The translations under genes and the position numbers were made by a program. Positions 1 through 17,056 of a stretch of DNA of 64,000 nt are shown here, in pieces. The DNA is from Setophaga petechia (taxonomy: Eukaryota; Chordata; Aves; Passeriformes; Parulidae). The notes beneath the pieces were generated by a model. That model was not told the DNA's origin. It saw only the letters and a list, made by a program, of their open reading frames with translations, and ran no database searches. Where the stretch lies: NCBI GenBank assembly GCA_024362935.1, contig JANCRA010000032.1, forward strand, positions 682,001-746,000, written 5' to 3'. Every line of letters begins with the position of its first letter. Position 1 is the stretch's first letter.

Positions 1-5
1 TATAA

Positions 6-806
<801 letters not shown>

Positions 807-2316
807 ATTCTCACCTAACAATACTTTTTGCACCTCTTTAGTCTAAAAGTGTGAGAAACAAAGCAAGAAACAAAACCCACACCAACAGTTTTGAATACTC
901 TCATCTGCATTTTTCAGTATGACTGTGCCATTTGAGTGGCACACTGTTCTCTCCAGTCTCCAAGCACAGTTAACTGTATACAATCCATACTTATTTTTCT
1001 AGACTAAAATTTTATACACTTTGATTAAAAGCCTGTAAGATTTTTGAAACCTCTTTGCATTCCTGTCCGAGGTGACCATTTTAGACTGGACTGGTATAAT
1101 TTTCCCTGAAGCTATAGAAATAATGGCTGTGGAGGGTAAAAAACGGTTCTGTAGAAAAAATTTTTAGAAATCAATGCATAATTGTTTGTATTAGAGCCTT
1201 AATTGCTTAATTTGCCTTTATTAAAAAAAAAAAGAGAAAAAAACAACAAAACAAACTCTGCTCGTGCTTTGTGAATAATTTTCTAGTCAGTTGATTCTTT
1301 TTCCTCTTTGCAAATCTATTCTCAGAGATCAGTAATTATGGAAATGAAAGTTATTTAAAATGTTTGTTTCAAAGTTATTTAACATGAAGGTGATTTACAG
1401 GATTCTAATATTTTTAAAAGGTAAGAAGTTTTGATTGATTAGAATGGGGACTGTTTACCTTTTTCTAATGAGAGCTTCTAACACAGTTGGTTTGCAATAC
1501 ATACCTGTGTACCCAAACACATTTACAAGTGATGAGGAATTCTTGTTTACAAGAAGCTTGACTACAGTGATCAGATATAAGCTGTCCCAGTACATAAACT
1601 CTGATGATGTTAATGATTATTTATTATGGAAAGTATTTGTTAAATTACATTTGCTGTATAATGCAAACTGCATCAGTAAAATTGTAAAACTTTGCAACTA
1701 TAGAAGTTGAATTTTAAAGCAAACCATTCAGCCAAAAGAAATAACTCCTGCTTGCTTACTCCAGGGTCCTCTCAGCTGGCTTTGGGATCAGCCCTAACCA
1801 AGACGTTAAGAAGGCCAAAACAGACACAGACAGATAATTACATGTTTTACCCAGGATATGGACTTGTGGAGATATTACTTGGTCAGTGTTTCTAACCTAT
1901 AGTGTGAAACCAAGAATGCATCCCTTTGAGAACCTGTTTTTCTTCCTTCCCTCCTAGTAGTTTATGGCTAGGTTACAGCACATCTTTTCTCCTGCTCAGC
2001 TCTTTCCAGGTGCTTCACAGCCATGGAATTGACTCCACAGTGGGTAGAAATGAGCATCTGACAGAAGAGGTACACAGGAAGTGAGGAACATATAGGTATT
2101 GGAGTGGCAGAGAACTCGATTTTGAGGAAAGAAATTAACTGAAATTTCCTCAGCAAAACAGGATGGAGATTTTACAGGCAATCTATCAGCAAGTTTCCAC
2201 GATCACAGGTTTCCCTAGGACATCTGTGCTTGGGAGCTGCCATTCTGGACTGGTGTCTGTCGTGGTGAGAGCGCACACAAGGCTGCCTGGTGTGTGGGAG
2301 ACACAAGTCAGAAATG

Positions 2317-2362
2317 GTTTCAATATGGTTACAGTCACTCCATGGTCAGTCAGGGCACATGT
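2317..2362. repeat. 46-bp exact direct repeat, copy 1
   Basis: The sequence from GTTTCAATATGG to CAGGGCACATGT is identical to 3737-3782 over all 46 bases. Similarity stops abruptly on both sides. Confidence 0.95.
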
Positions 2363-3736
2363 GCTTTGTTACACCAGCTCATTGCAGGATTTGTTTTACA
2401 AGATGCTTTACAGATGATTTTCTTAAAGAAACAGTATTTTAGTTCACAGAACACTTTTGGTCAGCCAGATGCTTCCCTGTGCTTCCAGTTAAGCAAATGA
2501 ACAACTTTCCTAATTTGCTGACATCATAATTGGTTTAAGGATGTCTCATACACCTGAGATTTTGGCTCGGCCCTGGTGCAGAAATGTTTAATTAATAAAG
2601 CCTGATTTTGTTTAAGAACTATTTAAAAAGAACAAATCATTATGTGAATAATTTGTAATTCTTACCAGTTAACTTTCAGCAGTAAGAGAATTGGTCCCTT
2701 AACATCTTAAAACTGCTATTAAATACATATTTTATGATCACTGAGGGGAAAAAAAGTTTAAGACAATTTGGACATTAGTCCTAGATGTTTGTTTCCCATT
2801 TTTATAATGTAAATTTTTATTATTTTTCAAAAAGGATTATAGACTTGATAGGAGCTAAATATTCTTTGCCTAGTATAACCTTTCCTACCTAAAAGGAAAA
2901 ATGCAGCAAGGTGCACAAAAGGTCTAACTTTTCCATTTCCAATTAGTTCTGAGCAAAAACGTTTTTCTTGTTTGACACCTTCACCCTTCCTGTATGTTAT
3001 GACAAATAAGGAACGAAGGCAGCAGAATTTTGTTTCATAGGTGGTAACTTGGGGTTTTTCTGTCCTAGGAAAAATCTTAATTTCTCTTAAACACTAAGCA
3101 CTAAACCTGACAACATTGAGCAGTAACTATTAGTCTGTGTCCCAGGTATTTCCAACTTTCACATGCATAGTAGAAAATTCCTATAAAACCTTCTTCCCTA
3201 AATTTTATTTTCTGCCTTTTTGTAAAGTAAATTACCACCTACCTGCCTCACCCCTCCCCCTCTTTTTTTTTTTGAAGCACTGTCATTAATGTTTCATTAT
3301 TTTGGTTATTTTTTACAATCTCAGGGTCGCAGCAAACAAAACAGCAGCAATTCTGTGAGTTCAAGCTGTAACATCAGGAACACGGAACAGGTCTGCAGAG
3401 CCAGGGCAGCGTGGTGCAGCACAGACAGAACCTGACCTCTGTTACAGGAGAGGGAGCAGCTTCTCTGGCTACTAGTAATGACTCAGATCCTTCTTTCTGC
3501 ATAAACTGTCATAGCAGGAGTTACCATCTCACCTATCCATGCAGAACACAAGCTCCTGCCTTCCTCTTTCTGCCAGCCTGTTACTCTGATTTGGTAAAGT
3601 TGGGGTTTTTTGATGCAAATCCAGCAAGTTTTGCATACAGCTTTACCTAAACAGTGTTTTCAAAGGATCAGTTGTGCTTGGTTGTAGCCTTCCCTTTTCT
3701 CTACAAACCAGGACAGGAGTAGTTGCTGCAGCTCCT

Positions 3737-3782
3737 GTTTCAATATGGTTACAGTCACTCCATGGTCAGTCAGGGCACATGT
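3737..3782. repeat. 46-bp exact direct repeat, copy 2
   Basis: Identical to 2317-2362, exactly 1420 bp downstream and in the same orientation. It lies 45 bp before the palindromic poly(A) site. No flanking similarity extends beyond the 46 bp, so it is not the remnant of a larger visible tandem duplication. Confidence 0.95.
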
Positions 3783-3814
3783 ACAAAGGATTCAGGTTTG
3801 CTGCAACCTTTTAC

Positions 3815-4152
3815 CACCAATGCAGAAATAAAGCCATTTATTTTTGATAAAATTGTAATTAGTGCAATACATCTTAAAAACAGAAGAATGAAATGAAAGT
3901 ATTTACATATAACTTAAGCAACAAAACCAGTTGTGGTCTGAGGTCATTTTAGTACTTTTTAAAGTAAAAGTAAGGCAAATAAAAAACATTTCAGTGTTCT
4001 TTATCCAAATGAATCAAACTCAAAAATCAACGATTGTCTACACATACTGTTAAAAAGTACAACTTTCCAGACAAGCTCAGACATTTCACAGCAGGAAAAA
4101 AAAAATCCAGGGTTACAGAATTGTTCTTTTCATAAGTAACACGTAGATATTT
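3815..4152 (-). other. NIPA2: NIPA2 3' UTR (short form)
   Basis: Sequence between the NIPA2 stop and the expected cleavage point, about 10-25 nt beyond AATAAA at 3842-3837 on the - strand. It is AT-rich with no recognisable element. Longer forms reading past this signal cannot be excluded. Confidence 0.6.
3826..3843. promoter_or_regulatory. Palindromic bidirectional poly(A) signal between convergent CYFIP1 and NIPA2
   Basis: The element is AAATAAA-GCCA-TTTATTT, a perfect 7-bp palindrome with a 4-nt centre. It gives AATAAA on the + strand (3827-3832, usable by CYFIP1) and AATAAA on the - strand (3842-3837, usable by NIPA2). The NIPA2 assignment fits: it lies 311 bp past the NIPA2 stop, the first AATAAA there. 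Use by CYFIP1 is inference. Confidence 0.65.
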
Positions 4153-9230
<5,078 letters not shown>

Positions 9231-12200
9231 CTCGTAAACTACTGAACACTGTCACATTGATCAACGAGGAGTAGAGCTTCTGATACTCAACAAAAAATGA
9301 TGCAACACTGAAACATGAGCAAAATAATCACATTAGGATTAAGCTGGCAGAAAAAGGTGCTGTATAGGAAAATCCTCAACAGCTCATGTGACTGTTCTCC
9401 TGCAAGTGGCTTCTGCAAGGAGTGGTTAACAAAAAAAAAGGCAATCTGAAGCATGTATAAGCTTGCACTAAGGATGAGTAACTAACAAGTCTGAACACAG
9501 AGAAGGAAGAGTTTCTGACCTGGTATATAAAAACTGAAACCCAAACAAAAAATCTTTGAGAAACTTCAGGGACATTTTACAAATATGTAATTCATTTTTC
9601 TTTTCATTGAGTATGCAAATCTGTGTCTGGCACACCATGATACTGACCAAAAAATGACTTACATTGAAGTCAGTCTGAAATCGAGTTTGAGAACAGTCGC
9701 AGCAGCATTTCTTCCATATAAACTCCCTAGAAAAATGAAAGGGAGTATTAGAAGGGTGTTTAATCATATAGCCATTTTCATAATACAAACAAACCTCACA
9801 TGCATGCACATGCAATTACTCTTTAACAGGAAAATTTGGCAACAAATAAGTCCTTTGTTAAATTATTTTACACAGTTTCCCATACTTGTATGAAGTACCT
9901 TTCAATATTACTTTTGCCTTTTTTTTATGCTTTCAACTTTGATTAATTTGCTATACCTCTAGGAAAACCTAACAGAGAGCTACTGGTAGGTTAGCATTAA
10001 AACTGAGCACAGATCCTCTTACTTGCATCCAGTTAGGCTGTGAAAAAGTAAAGGAAAACAATAAGCACTCAACATAGCAATACTCAAAATGCTGCATGAG
10101 CCACAGGTCAAAATTCTCAAATTCACTCCCCTTAATTCTTGCACAGAAATTTTAATATCTTATTTTGTAGGAGAAGCTAAATAAATGATCTACAAGAGAG
10201 TGCTTTCACTTTCTCTAAACTTTTAAAAATAAACTAGATTCTTGCATGACACAAAACCACCTAACAAATAAACCCAAGAAAGACAACTCATCAGTGTGTG
10301 AAACAGACCAAACCCAGCAACTTCAAATGCATAAAATATCATCCTGGTTTTAAATTCAAACAAGATTTTCAGTCCCTTGAAGAAGTTTTTTAATGCAAGG
10401 AAAAGACATAAGATTTTGTGGCTGTTCTCTGCACCATCTGTTGTAGCAGGTGTAAGGCACTCTGTTCAGGTAATCGAGCTAAGAATGTTCTTCCAACTCC
10501 AGCTGGTGCAAAATGTGACACTGTTACAGCATCACCTGGGGGAGGAGGGGCTGGTTTTGCTAAGCTTTATACTTTACCAGTTTTTTCAACGGTTGCTACT
10601 TTAGTTAACCCATTATTAATGGGATTAATTTTACTAGTGTAGCTTTTTACTAAAAGAGAACTCTCCATATTAGCAAAGCCACTTTTTTTTTTCTTTTCTT
10701 CTCTCCCTGGCTTGCATATCTTCACCTACACTGACAGAGGAAAAGAGCATCAGTTAGTCCCATCCTGACACTTTCCACCCACTGCATTCCAGAAACAAGG
10801 GAAAAGCACAGGCTGCTTTTCTTTGCAGCAGGGAAAAATTAGATTGCAGAAGAATGAAGAACCGTGTGTGCTCACAGGTAATTTTATGAATCTCGACTTG
10901 AAAAGGATGCTACAATTCAAAACTAGTATTTCTACTTTCCCCCATGTCCCAAATATGCTAAAGTGCCCTGTGAACCACTTTGTTAACCTTGTAAACAACT
11001 CAAATCTCAACCACTTAAATTACATACATTCAGATAAATTACTGCTAGCTCTTCCCATCAAATTTATCTGTCCTCACAGACACAGCCAGTCCCACTGTTA
11101 CTTTGGCAGGACTGCCTTATTTCCACCTAAGGTTTATTCAGATGTCTCCAGTTGCAGACACTTGTCACACAGTCATGGTGGACCCATCTTCCCTCTGAAG
11201 AGATCTGGTTCCCTCTGTATACAGCAGATATTATTTGCATGTGCAGAACTGACATGTGGAAGGTCAAAGCAGTACCAGGCACTGGAAGTTTTACACTTTA
11301 GGAAATCAGGACTTTAATTCTAACCCTAAGACTTACTAAAAGAAGAACTAATGTATGCTTATAAATATAATCAAGAAAAATTATCTATGGGCATAAGAAA
11401 ATGCCATGAAACGAGCAGTTTCTGGGATAAATAACGCCTCTCATGTTTCTGCCTTGGGACATGCCAAAGCTGTTGCATTCCAGCAGCCAGGGCCATTACT
11501 AGGTTATAAACAGAGAAAAGCCAGAAAATGTAGGAGTTAAATAAAGCTGGCAGTTGTGCAGTGCTGCAAAGGTTCTCTAATCAAGTTCACAGCTGATTTT
11601 AATATATAGAACACTTCATCCACTCAAGACTAGCAGTGTCATGGAGGTGTATTAGTTTCCAGCTTCTGCTTTACTTCAGAGAAGTAAAGAAGGGCTGAGT
11701 GAGACTCTCCTTTCACAGAAACTACAACACCCACCATGCCTCCAAGAGCCAATTGTTAATGAATTGCCCATGGATCTGCTGGTGTCATGAGTCATAACTC
11801 TCAGTGTGCAACAGTGCAATGACAGATCACACAGGGAGCTGGTTTTGAAGGTTACCAGACACAGATCGATGGAGAAACTCGGAATGTGAAAAAAAAAACT
11901 GTGGGAGATAAGCAACCAGATTAGCCACAAAGTTTTTTTTGCTTATTTTCAAGATGTAACCAAATGTATCATAAATGCTAGCAAGATACAGACTCTCTGG
12001 GTTAAAACACAGGATAACACTTCTTTGCCTCTTTGCTCAGAAGTCATTTTCTCTCAAAAGCAGCACAAACACAGTGCTCCAAAGATGTTACATTTATTGC
12101 AGCAAGTGACCTCTCTAAATATTCAGAAACATTAAAAGTGGTGTAATAAGAAGAAGTAATATTTTACATTTAAAAGCAGATAAGCGTAAGTAAGAATATG

Positions 12201-13354
12201 GGAGTTACCAGCCAAAGAAAATTAGTATCACTTCCACAAGCTGGACATTGTATGGAAGCAATAATAAAAGCTGGGAAAGGCAGACATGGTGCATTGTTCC
12301 AACTTTGCTTACTTGGCAATAAGCCCTCTAGAGTTAATAAAAGACTTACAAGAAACAATCTAAATATACACTACATTATTTAAATTCAAGAATCTTTTTT
12401 AAAACCTGCCCTTTTCAGCTATGATCAGGATGATGTCATTAAGCAAAAAAATGACCATAACAGGCCATTTACTTCAACCCTCTGCCACCTACTACATAAT
12501 TCACTGCTGCTCCTCATTATAGATAATTCAGCCAAGCTTCTCCCACAAAATTCTTGTAAAGGAAACTTCAGAAACGTGGCAGCCATGCTTTGGTGCCATT
12601 CGGAACTCTCATTATCTGATCATCTTCACTTTTGCTACCAAATCCCACTGCTGGAAAAAGATACAAGTCCCTTTATCTTTGAATCCACATATCAGCACCC
12701 TGCAGGTGTCTCCTGCTGTACCACCCTCTGGGTCCTTTCCCAAAAGCTTTTTTCAAGTGCAATTTCCAAAGCTCTATATCGTACTTCAAGTTGAGTTATT
12801 ATCACTTCTGCAATAAGTGGTAGACTCTGTATTTCTTTTTAAACATCCAAACCAGGTGGGTTTTTTTAGCCCTTTTTCTGCAGTCACCTACTGTTGAGCC
12901 ATTTTCAACTTCTCTATCAGTACAACCTCCTGCACTTGTATAGCAAATTACTCCTGCCTTGGTGTAATATCTTCCATTTACTCCTATTAAAAAACATCTC
13001 TTTTTAAAGAAATGTTTCCTGAAAACATTCAACCAATGTTACACACTGGCAATCCTTCCCTGCCCAATGTTACTGATTATTTCTCTGTCTTTTGAGCCAG
13101 ATCAATAACACTAAACAGCCAAAGATTCAGACATGATGGAAGATTTTTGAACAAAAGCCTGCTTTGACAAGACAATAGTACTCTAGGTACAGCCATTCTG
13201 CATCTTTTGATCTGTTCCATGGTATTTTACTGTCAATTTTGCTTAAGTTTTATGTTTCTAACATTGGAATTAAGCACCTATTTAATGCCCTTTTAGCCAT
13301 AAAGCTTGTCAGGGAAGAAAAGGAGGTTGAATCAACAAGTTGCTTTAATAAATA

Positions 13355-13390
13355 CACATTGACTATTATGTCTCACATTGGCTATTATGT
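13355..13390. repeat. Short tandem duplication, two copies of about 19 bp
   Basis: CACATTGACTATTATGT at 13355-13371 recurs at 13374-13390 with one mismatch. Confidence 0.85.
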
Positions 13391-13427
13391 GTTCCCTTCC
13401 CTTCCACAAGCATAAAACTACATGAAA

Positions 13428-13489
13428 CAAACATTCCCTAACAAAACAGAAATCCAAACAAACATTCTCTAACAAAACAGAAATCCAAA
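13428..13489. repeat. Tandem duplication, two copies of 31 bp
   Basis: Two abutting 31-bp units (13428-13458 and 13459-13489) differ by one base (CATTCCCT versus CATTCTCT), so the duplication is fairly recent. Confidence 0.95.
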
Positions 13490-13881
13490 TGTTCAGTGAT
13501 GAGCCTGTAGACAGCTCATTATACATACCAATTTTGTTCAGAAATCCAGAGGCATTCACTTCTTAAGTATTTGGAAGTTAGGTTTCTAAAACAGAAATCA
13601 AAAATAGCATTAATTGGCATGCTAAGAATTTGGCAAAAATATTATGCCCATTATTTCAAGACAATTTAATTTTCATGCATGACACAGAAGACCATGTCCA
13701 ATCTATGCTTTAAAAAGGACGAGGATTTTGTTTCAGAATATTTTGAATATTTGAATTTCAGAACGTTTTGAATAACAAATCAGTGTGATTTTAGATTTGA
13801 TCTTCCTTAGATACAGCTTGCCTGAAGCCACAGTTATTTCGTCCTTTTGTTTTTCACTTCACAAATCAAAGAAACTAACCT

Positions 13882-13967
13882 TAGTTATTCTTTGGAAGGT
13901 ATCATATTAAAGTTGAAGTGATCTAAGTAATTCTTTGGAAGGTATCATATTAAAGCTGAATTGAAAT
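13882..13967. repeat. Tandem duplication, two copies of about 43 bp
   Basis: A 26-bp exact core (ATTCTTTGG to ATTAAAG) at 13887-13912 recurs at 13930-13955. The weaker flanking similarity gives a unit of about 43 bp. Confidence 0.9.
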
Positions 13968-14090
13968 ACTTTCCTAATTTTATCAGTTCCATTCTGTAAC
14001 TAAAGTGCTAAGGCACTTTTATTGCAAGATAACTAATATCAAGTTTTAATTATTGGCTTTGATATGGTGAGTTTTCAGAGGATGTTTATA

Positions 14091-14537
14091 TAGAATCACA
14101 GAATATGCTGAGTTGAAAGGAACCCACAAGGATCATCAAGTCCAGCTCCTGGCCCTGCACAGGACAGCCCCAAGAAACCCACCATGTGCCTGAACACACA
14201 CAGGTTTAAACTCTGTCAGGCTGGTGCTGTGACCAGTGCCCTGGGGAGCTGCTCCAGTGCCAACCACCCTCTAAGTGAGGATCATTTTTGTAATACCCAA
14301 CCCAAACCTTCCCTGACACAGCTTCAGGCCAGTCCCTTGGGTCGTGTCCCTGGTCACCAGAGAGAAGAGACCAGTGCCTGCCCCTCTGCTTCCCCTCGTC
14401 AGGAAGCTGCAGACCCTGATGAGGTCTGCCCTCAGTCCCCTTTTCTTCAGGCTGAACAGACCAAGTGGCCTCAGCTGCTCCTTATACAGCTTCCCCTCTA
14501 CCCCCTTCACCACCTTTGCAGCCCTCCTTTGGATACA
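14091..14537 (-). mobile_element. CR1 LINE 3' fragment
   Basis: It starts with TAGAATCACAGAAT, the reverse complement of the CR1 3' end. The typical CR1 3' sequence follows (GTTGAAAGGAACCCACAAGG, then AGGCTGAACAGACCAA), in reverse orientation. It is truncated at its 5' end near 14537. It is sense with respect to NIPA2, in whose 5' intron it lies. Open frames here (such as 14184-14591) are read-through of the repeat. Confidence 0.92.
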
Positions 14538-15921
14538 CAGAATCCTGGGGCAGTGGGGAGTATGAACACAGAAATGATCTTAGATTACTAAATATATCCC
14601 CCAAATATACCTAATTATTAAATGGAAGCCTTCCTCAGTCATGTTCCTTCCACTCACAAACATATCTTTTAAAGAGAGGTAGAGAGAGAACATTGAAGGA
14701 CAGACACAACAGAATATCAGGATAAAAGAGTTCAAACCTTAATCATGTGCACCTTTAAAAGGCCAAGATGGATGCACACAGTACCTACAGATTCTGTACG
14801 CACTGTTTACGAAACAATATGTTCAATTTTGCACTGCACATTTACCCCAATACAGGATACAGTTTTCCAGCTCTGCCAAAGTTAAAGACTGCCTAAACTT
14901 ATGCACATAATTATTTACATATTACACATAGTCAAGCTAAAATCATATTTATGTTATATATATATATGCATATATATATATAATGTTAGAGGCACTATCA
15001 CACGGTCAGAAAGCAAAACATACATCAACTATCCTACAGCTCTCTATTTTAAAAGATTTAGATAAACTATGGGTTAAATTAATACTTTACAGCAGATTTC
15101 TATTTATAAAGCAAAAGCAACAAGCACTTCATCTTCTGAAACTAGGAGGAAACAAAAAAAGCCACATTAAAAACCTTTTCTTTGTATGCGCTACTTGTAG
15201 TTATTCTAAAAAAAACTGACCTTTAATTAAAGCACTTCCCATAAAGCTAAAAAGTATCTTCACTGTAACAGTGTTATTCATTAACTGAATACAAACTACA
15301 GGCAGTGCTTTGCAACTGATACTGCATTGACTGTTTTCAGGGAAAGCTATCAAAATAGACTAAAGATAAGAGTTGCCTCATCTTTGCTATACCTGGCACA
15401 TGAGTTCCACTCTTGGGGGAGGAATAACCAGCACAGGGTCACTGAAGTTCCACCTTTGGTATTTTATATGGGCAATTTCAAATTTAAGATAATCCAGGAA
15501 GGTAAAGTCCAATCTATACATTAGTCACAGCTACTCTTTTGACATGACTGACAACCTGATATAACCTGCTTTCTTGTCACCAGGATTTTATCATCAGAAT
15601 GAAGTACTTTAACAAAAGCAGAACTAGTGTGACATTGAATTCTAAATACAATGATACCAACTAAACCTTATGGAATAATTTTCTATCGATGAAGCTGTTA
15701 CCTTCCGTGAGGGAAAACCCTAACTGTATACAAGGCACATAAAAGGCATTAAGATAGAACCACAGTGAACTACATTTATCACATTTTCAGTACAATGTTA
15801 AAGACATTGTAGTGAAATAGAGAAAGTTGACTGTTTGAAAAAGATTGGGGAAAAACATGGACGAAGGACTTAGATGCAGGCAATATCTTCACAGTGTATG
15901 AATGAACAAGAATCTTCACAC
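14538..15921 (-). other. NIPA2 5'-UTR intron, middle part
   Basis: AT-rich, no gene. It contains a TA-rich simple sequence at about 14953-14982 (two TA runs flanking TGCA, self-complementary). Otherwise nothing recognised. Confidence 0.6.
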
Positions 15922-16154
15922 TGAATCACAGAACCAACTAGGTTGGAAAAGACATGTCAGATGGAGTCACACCCATAACCCAACCATCACTACGTCAATA
16001 GACCTTGGCACTAAGTGCCATGTCCAGTCTTTTCTTACACAGCTCCGAGGACAGTGACTCCACCAGGTACCTCCCTGGTCAACCACTCCAACATCTTATC
16101 ACCCTGCCTATGAAGAAATTCCCCCTAATGTCCAATCTAAACCTCCCCACGTCG
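15922..16154 (-). mobile_element. CR1 LINE 3' fragment
   Basis: The reversed CR1 3' region begins TGAATCACAGAACC and includes GGTTGGAAAAGACATGT and ATGTCCAATCTAAACCTCCC. It is about 230 bp and 5'-truncated, and sense to NIPA2. It ends some 170 bp before the NIPA2 CpG island. Confidence 0.88.
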
Positions 16155-16638
16155 GCTTAAGACTACAATGAACTAAAATGCAAAGCTACGACTACTTTTT
16201 CCATGTCAAAATGATGCACCAATGCTCTGAAGTTCTGCAGGTGCTCTGGAACCAGGCTGCACAGGACTCAACCTAAGATAATTCAACCCTGAACCAAACC
16301 GAGGACAAACCATTTATGTCCCGGTTAACCACACGCACCCCAGTACGGGGCACAGCGGCTCCGGAGCACGGGCAGAGCCAGCACACTGTACCTGGATACC
16401 CTGCCCGCTGGGAGAGCCCCGCAAACAGCCCGATTTGGAGCTTTTAACCTCGGCCCTCTCAGACCAAAGCACAGGTTTCCCACTACGGAGAAACCACCCT
16501 TGGGCCCGGAGCCCCGCGCCCCCGGCCCGCTCGCTCTCACCGAGGGCCCTGCGCCGAGCGCTCCGCGGGGAAGCAACGCCGCCTCCTCCCGCCCCCGCGG
16601 GGCCGGCCGGGCCCCCTCCCGCCTCTCCCCGCCGTTAC

Positions 16639-16840
16639 CTGCGGTCACGGCCCCGCTCACATGCCCGCCGGGAGCGCCGAGCCAAGAGGAGACGGGGGCG
16701 GGGGAGGCCGGAGTGGGCGGCGGGAGGGGCCGGTGCCCGTCCGCTCCAGCGCCATGAGGGGACGGGACAGGACGGGGCGGGAGGGACCGGCAGCGGCAGC
16801 GCAAGGCGAGGCGGCGTCCGGGCCCGTCCGCCCCCTCCGC
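16639..16840 (-). other. NIPA2: NIPA2 untranslated exon 1 (inferred; 5' end approximate)
   Basis: It ends at the CAG|GTAAC donor at 16639. The 5' limit is placed just downstream (in the - direction) of the ETS pair at 16843-16864, where CpG promoters of this kind usually start. It would contain a 32-codon upstream ORF. This is inference from splice-site and promoter logic, not from homology. Confidence 0.45.
16657..16755 (-). CDS. Upstream ORF in the NIPA2 5' UTR (32 codons, putative)
   Basis: ATG at 16755 opens a frame reading MALERTGTG, then Pro/Arg-rich sequence, and stops with TGA at 16659-16657. The codon before the stop is itself ATG, so the same stop also closes an ATG-TGA start-stop element. 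It lies wholly inside the inferred exon 1, ending 18 nt before the donor. If transcribed it would be expected to reduce initiation at the NIPA2 start. No protein function is proposed. Confidence 0.3.
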   Translation of the reverse strand: MALERTGTGPSRRPLRPPPPPSPLGSALPAGM

Positions 16841-16842
16841 GG

Positions 16843-16864
16843 TTCCGGCAGCGGCCGCCGGAAG
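16843..16864. promoter_or_regulatory. Inverted pair of ETS-type sites in the NIPA2 promoter
   Basis: TTCCGG at 16843-16848 faces CCGGAAG at 16858-16864. Paired ETS (GABPA-like) sites commonly mark starts of housekeeping CpG promoters. Confidence 0.45.
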
Positions 16865-17056
16865 GGGCGCGGCCCGGCCCGAGCCCCGCCCGCCGCGGGT
16901 CACATTGCCCTTCCCGCAGCGCCGCCCTCCCCGGGCTGAGTGCCGGCACACCCGCCGGGCTCGCTGCGGCCGCCCTGCAGCCCGGGTAGGTCATTGCCGC
17001 CACCCGCCCCTGCCAGCATCCGCGCTGCGCGCGGATTTTACACTCACAGAAAATCG

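Larger units (their letters stand above)
807..3850 (+). other. CYFIP1 3' UTR and downstream sequence; extent uncertain
   Basis: This AT-rich non-coding stretch follows the CYFIP1 stop. Candidate poly(A) signals are ATTAAA at 1024-1029, ATTAAA at 1220-1225 (running into an A-rich tract, 1223-1234), AATAAA at 2594-2599 and AATAAA at 3827-3832. Which is used cannot be told from sequence. A short 3' UTR ending near 1050-1250 and a long one ending just after 3832 are both possible. Short open frames here show no family resemblance. The stretch also carries one copy each of a 46-bp duplication at 2317 and 3737. Confidence 0.55.
9231..14090 (-). other. NIPA2 5'-UTR intron, proximal part
   Basis: Long AT-rich intronic stretch upstream of the start codon, inferred to belong to an intron that begins at the CpG-island exon near 16639. 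It contains three small local duplications (13355-13390, 13428-13489, 13882-13967). A roughly 250-bp block at 10380-10640 is somewhat richer in open frames on the + strand but matches no family I know. No other element recognised. Confidence 0.6.
16325..17040 (-). promoter_or_regulatory. CpG island, NIPA2 promoter and untranslated exon 1
   Basis: A sharp block of GC-rich, CpG-dense sequence in AT-rich surroundings. It is the expected position for the start of NIPA2, whose coding exon 1 has no GC-rich promoter nearby. A - strand donor CAG|GTAAC at 16639/16638 suggests an untranslated first exon. A + strand transcript from the same island cannot be excluded. The open frames of 150-210 codons here are GC artefacts: they are open in several frames at once and match no family. 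Confidence 0.75.

Noticed and set aside
14184..14591. 135-codon + strand open frame
   Set aside because: It is the antisense reading of a CR1 3' fragment.
14953..14982. TA-rich palindrome as a structured RNA or origin
   Set aside because: Two TA dinucleotide runs are self-complementary by composition; simple sequence is sufficient explanation.
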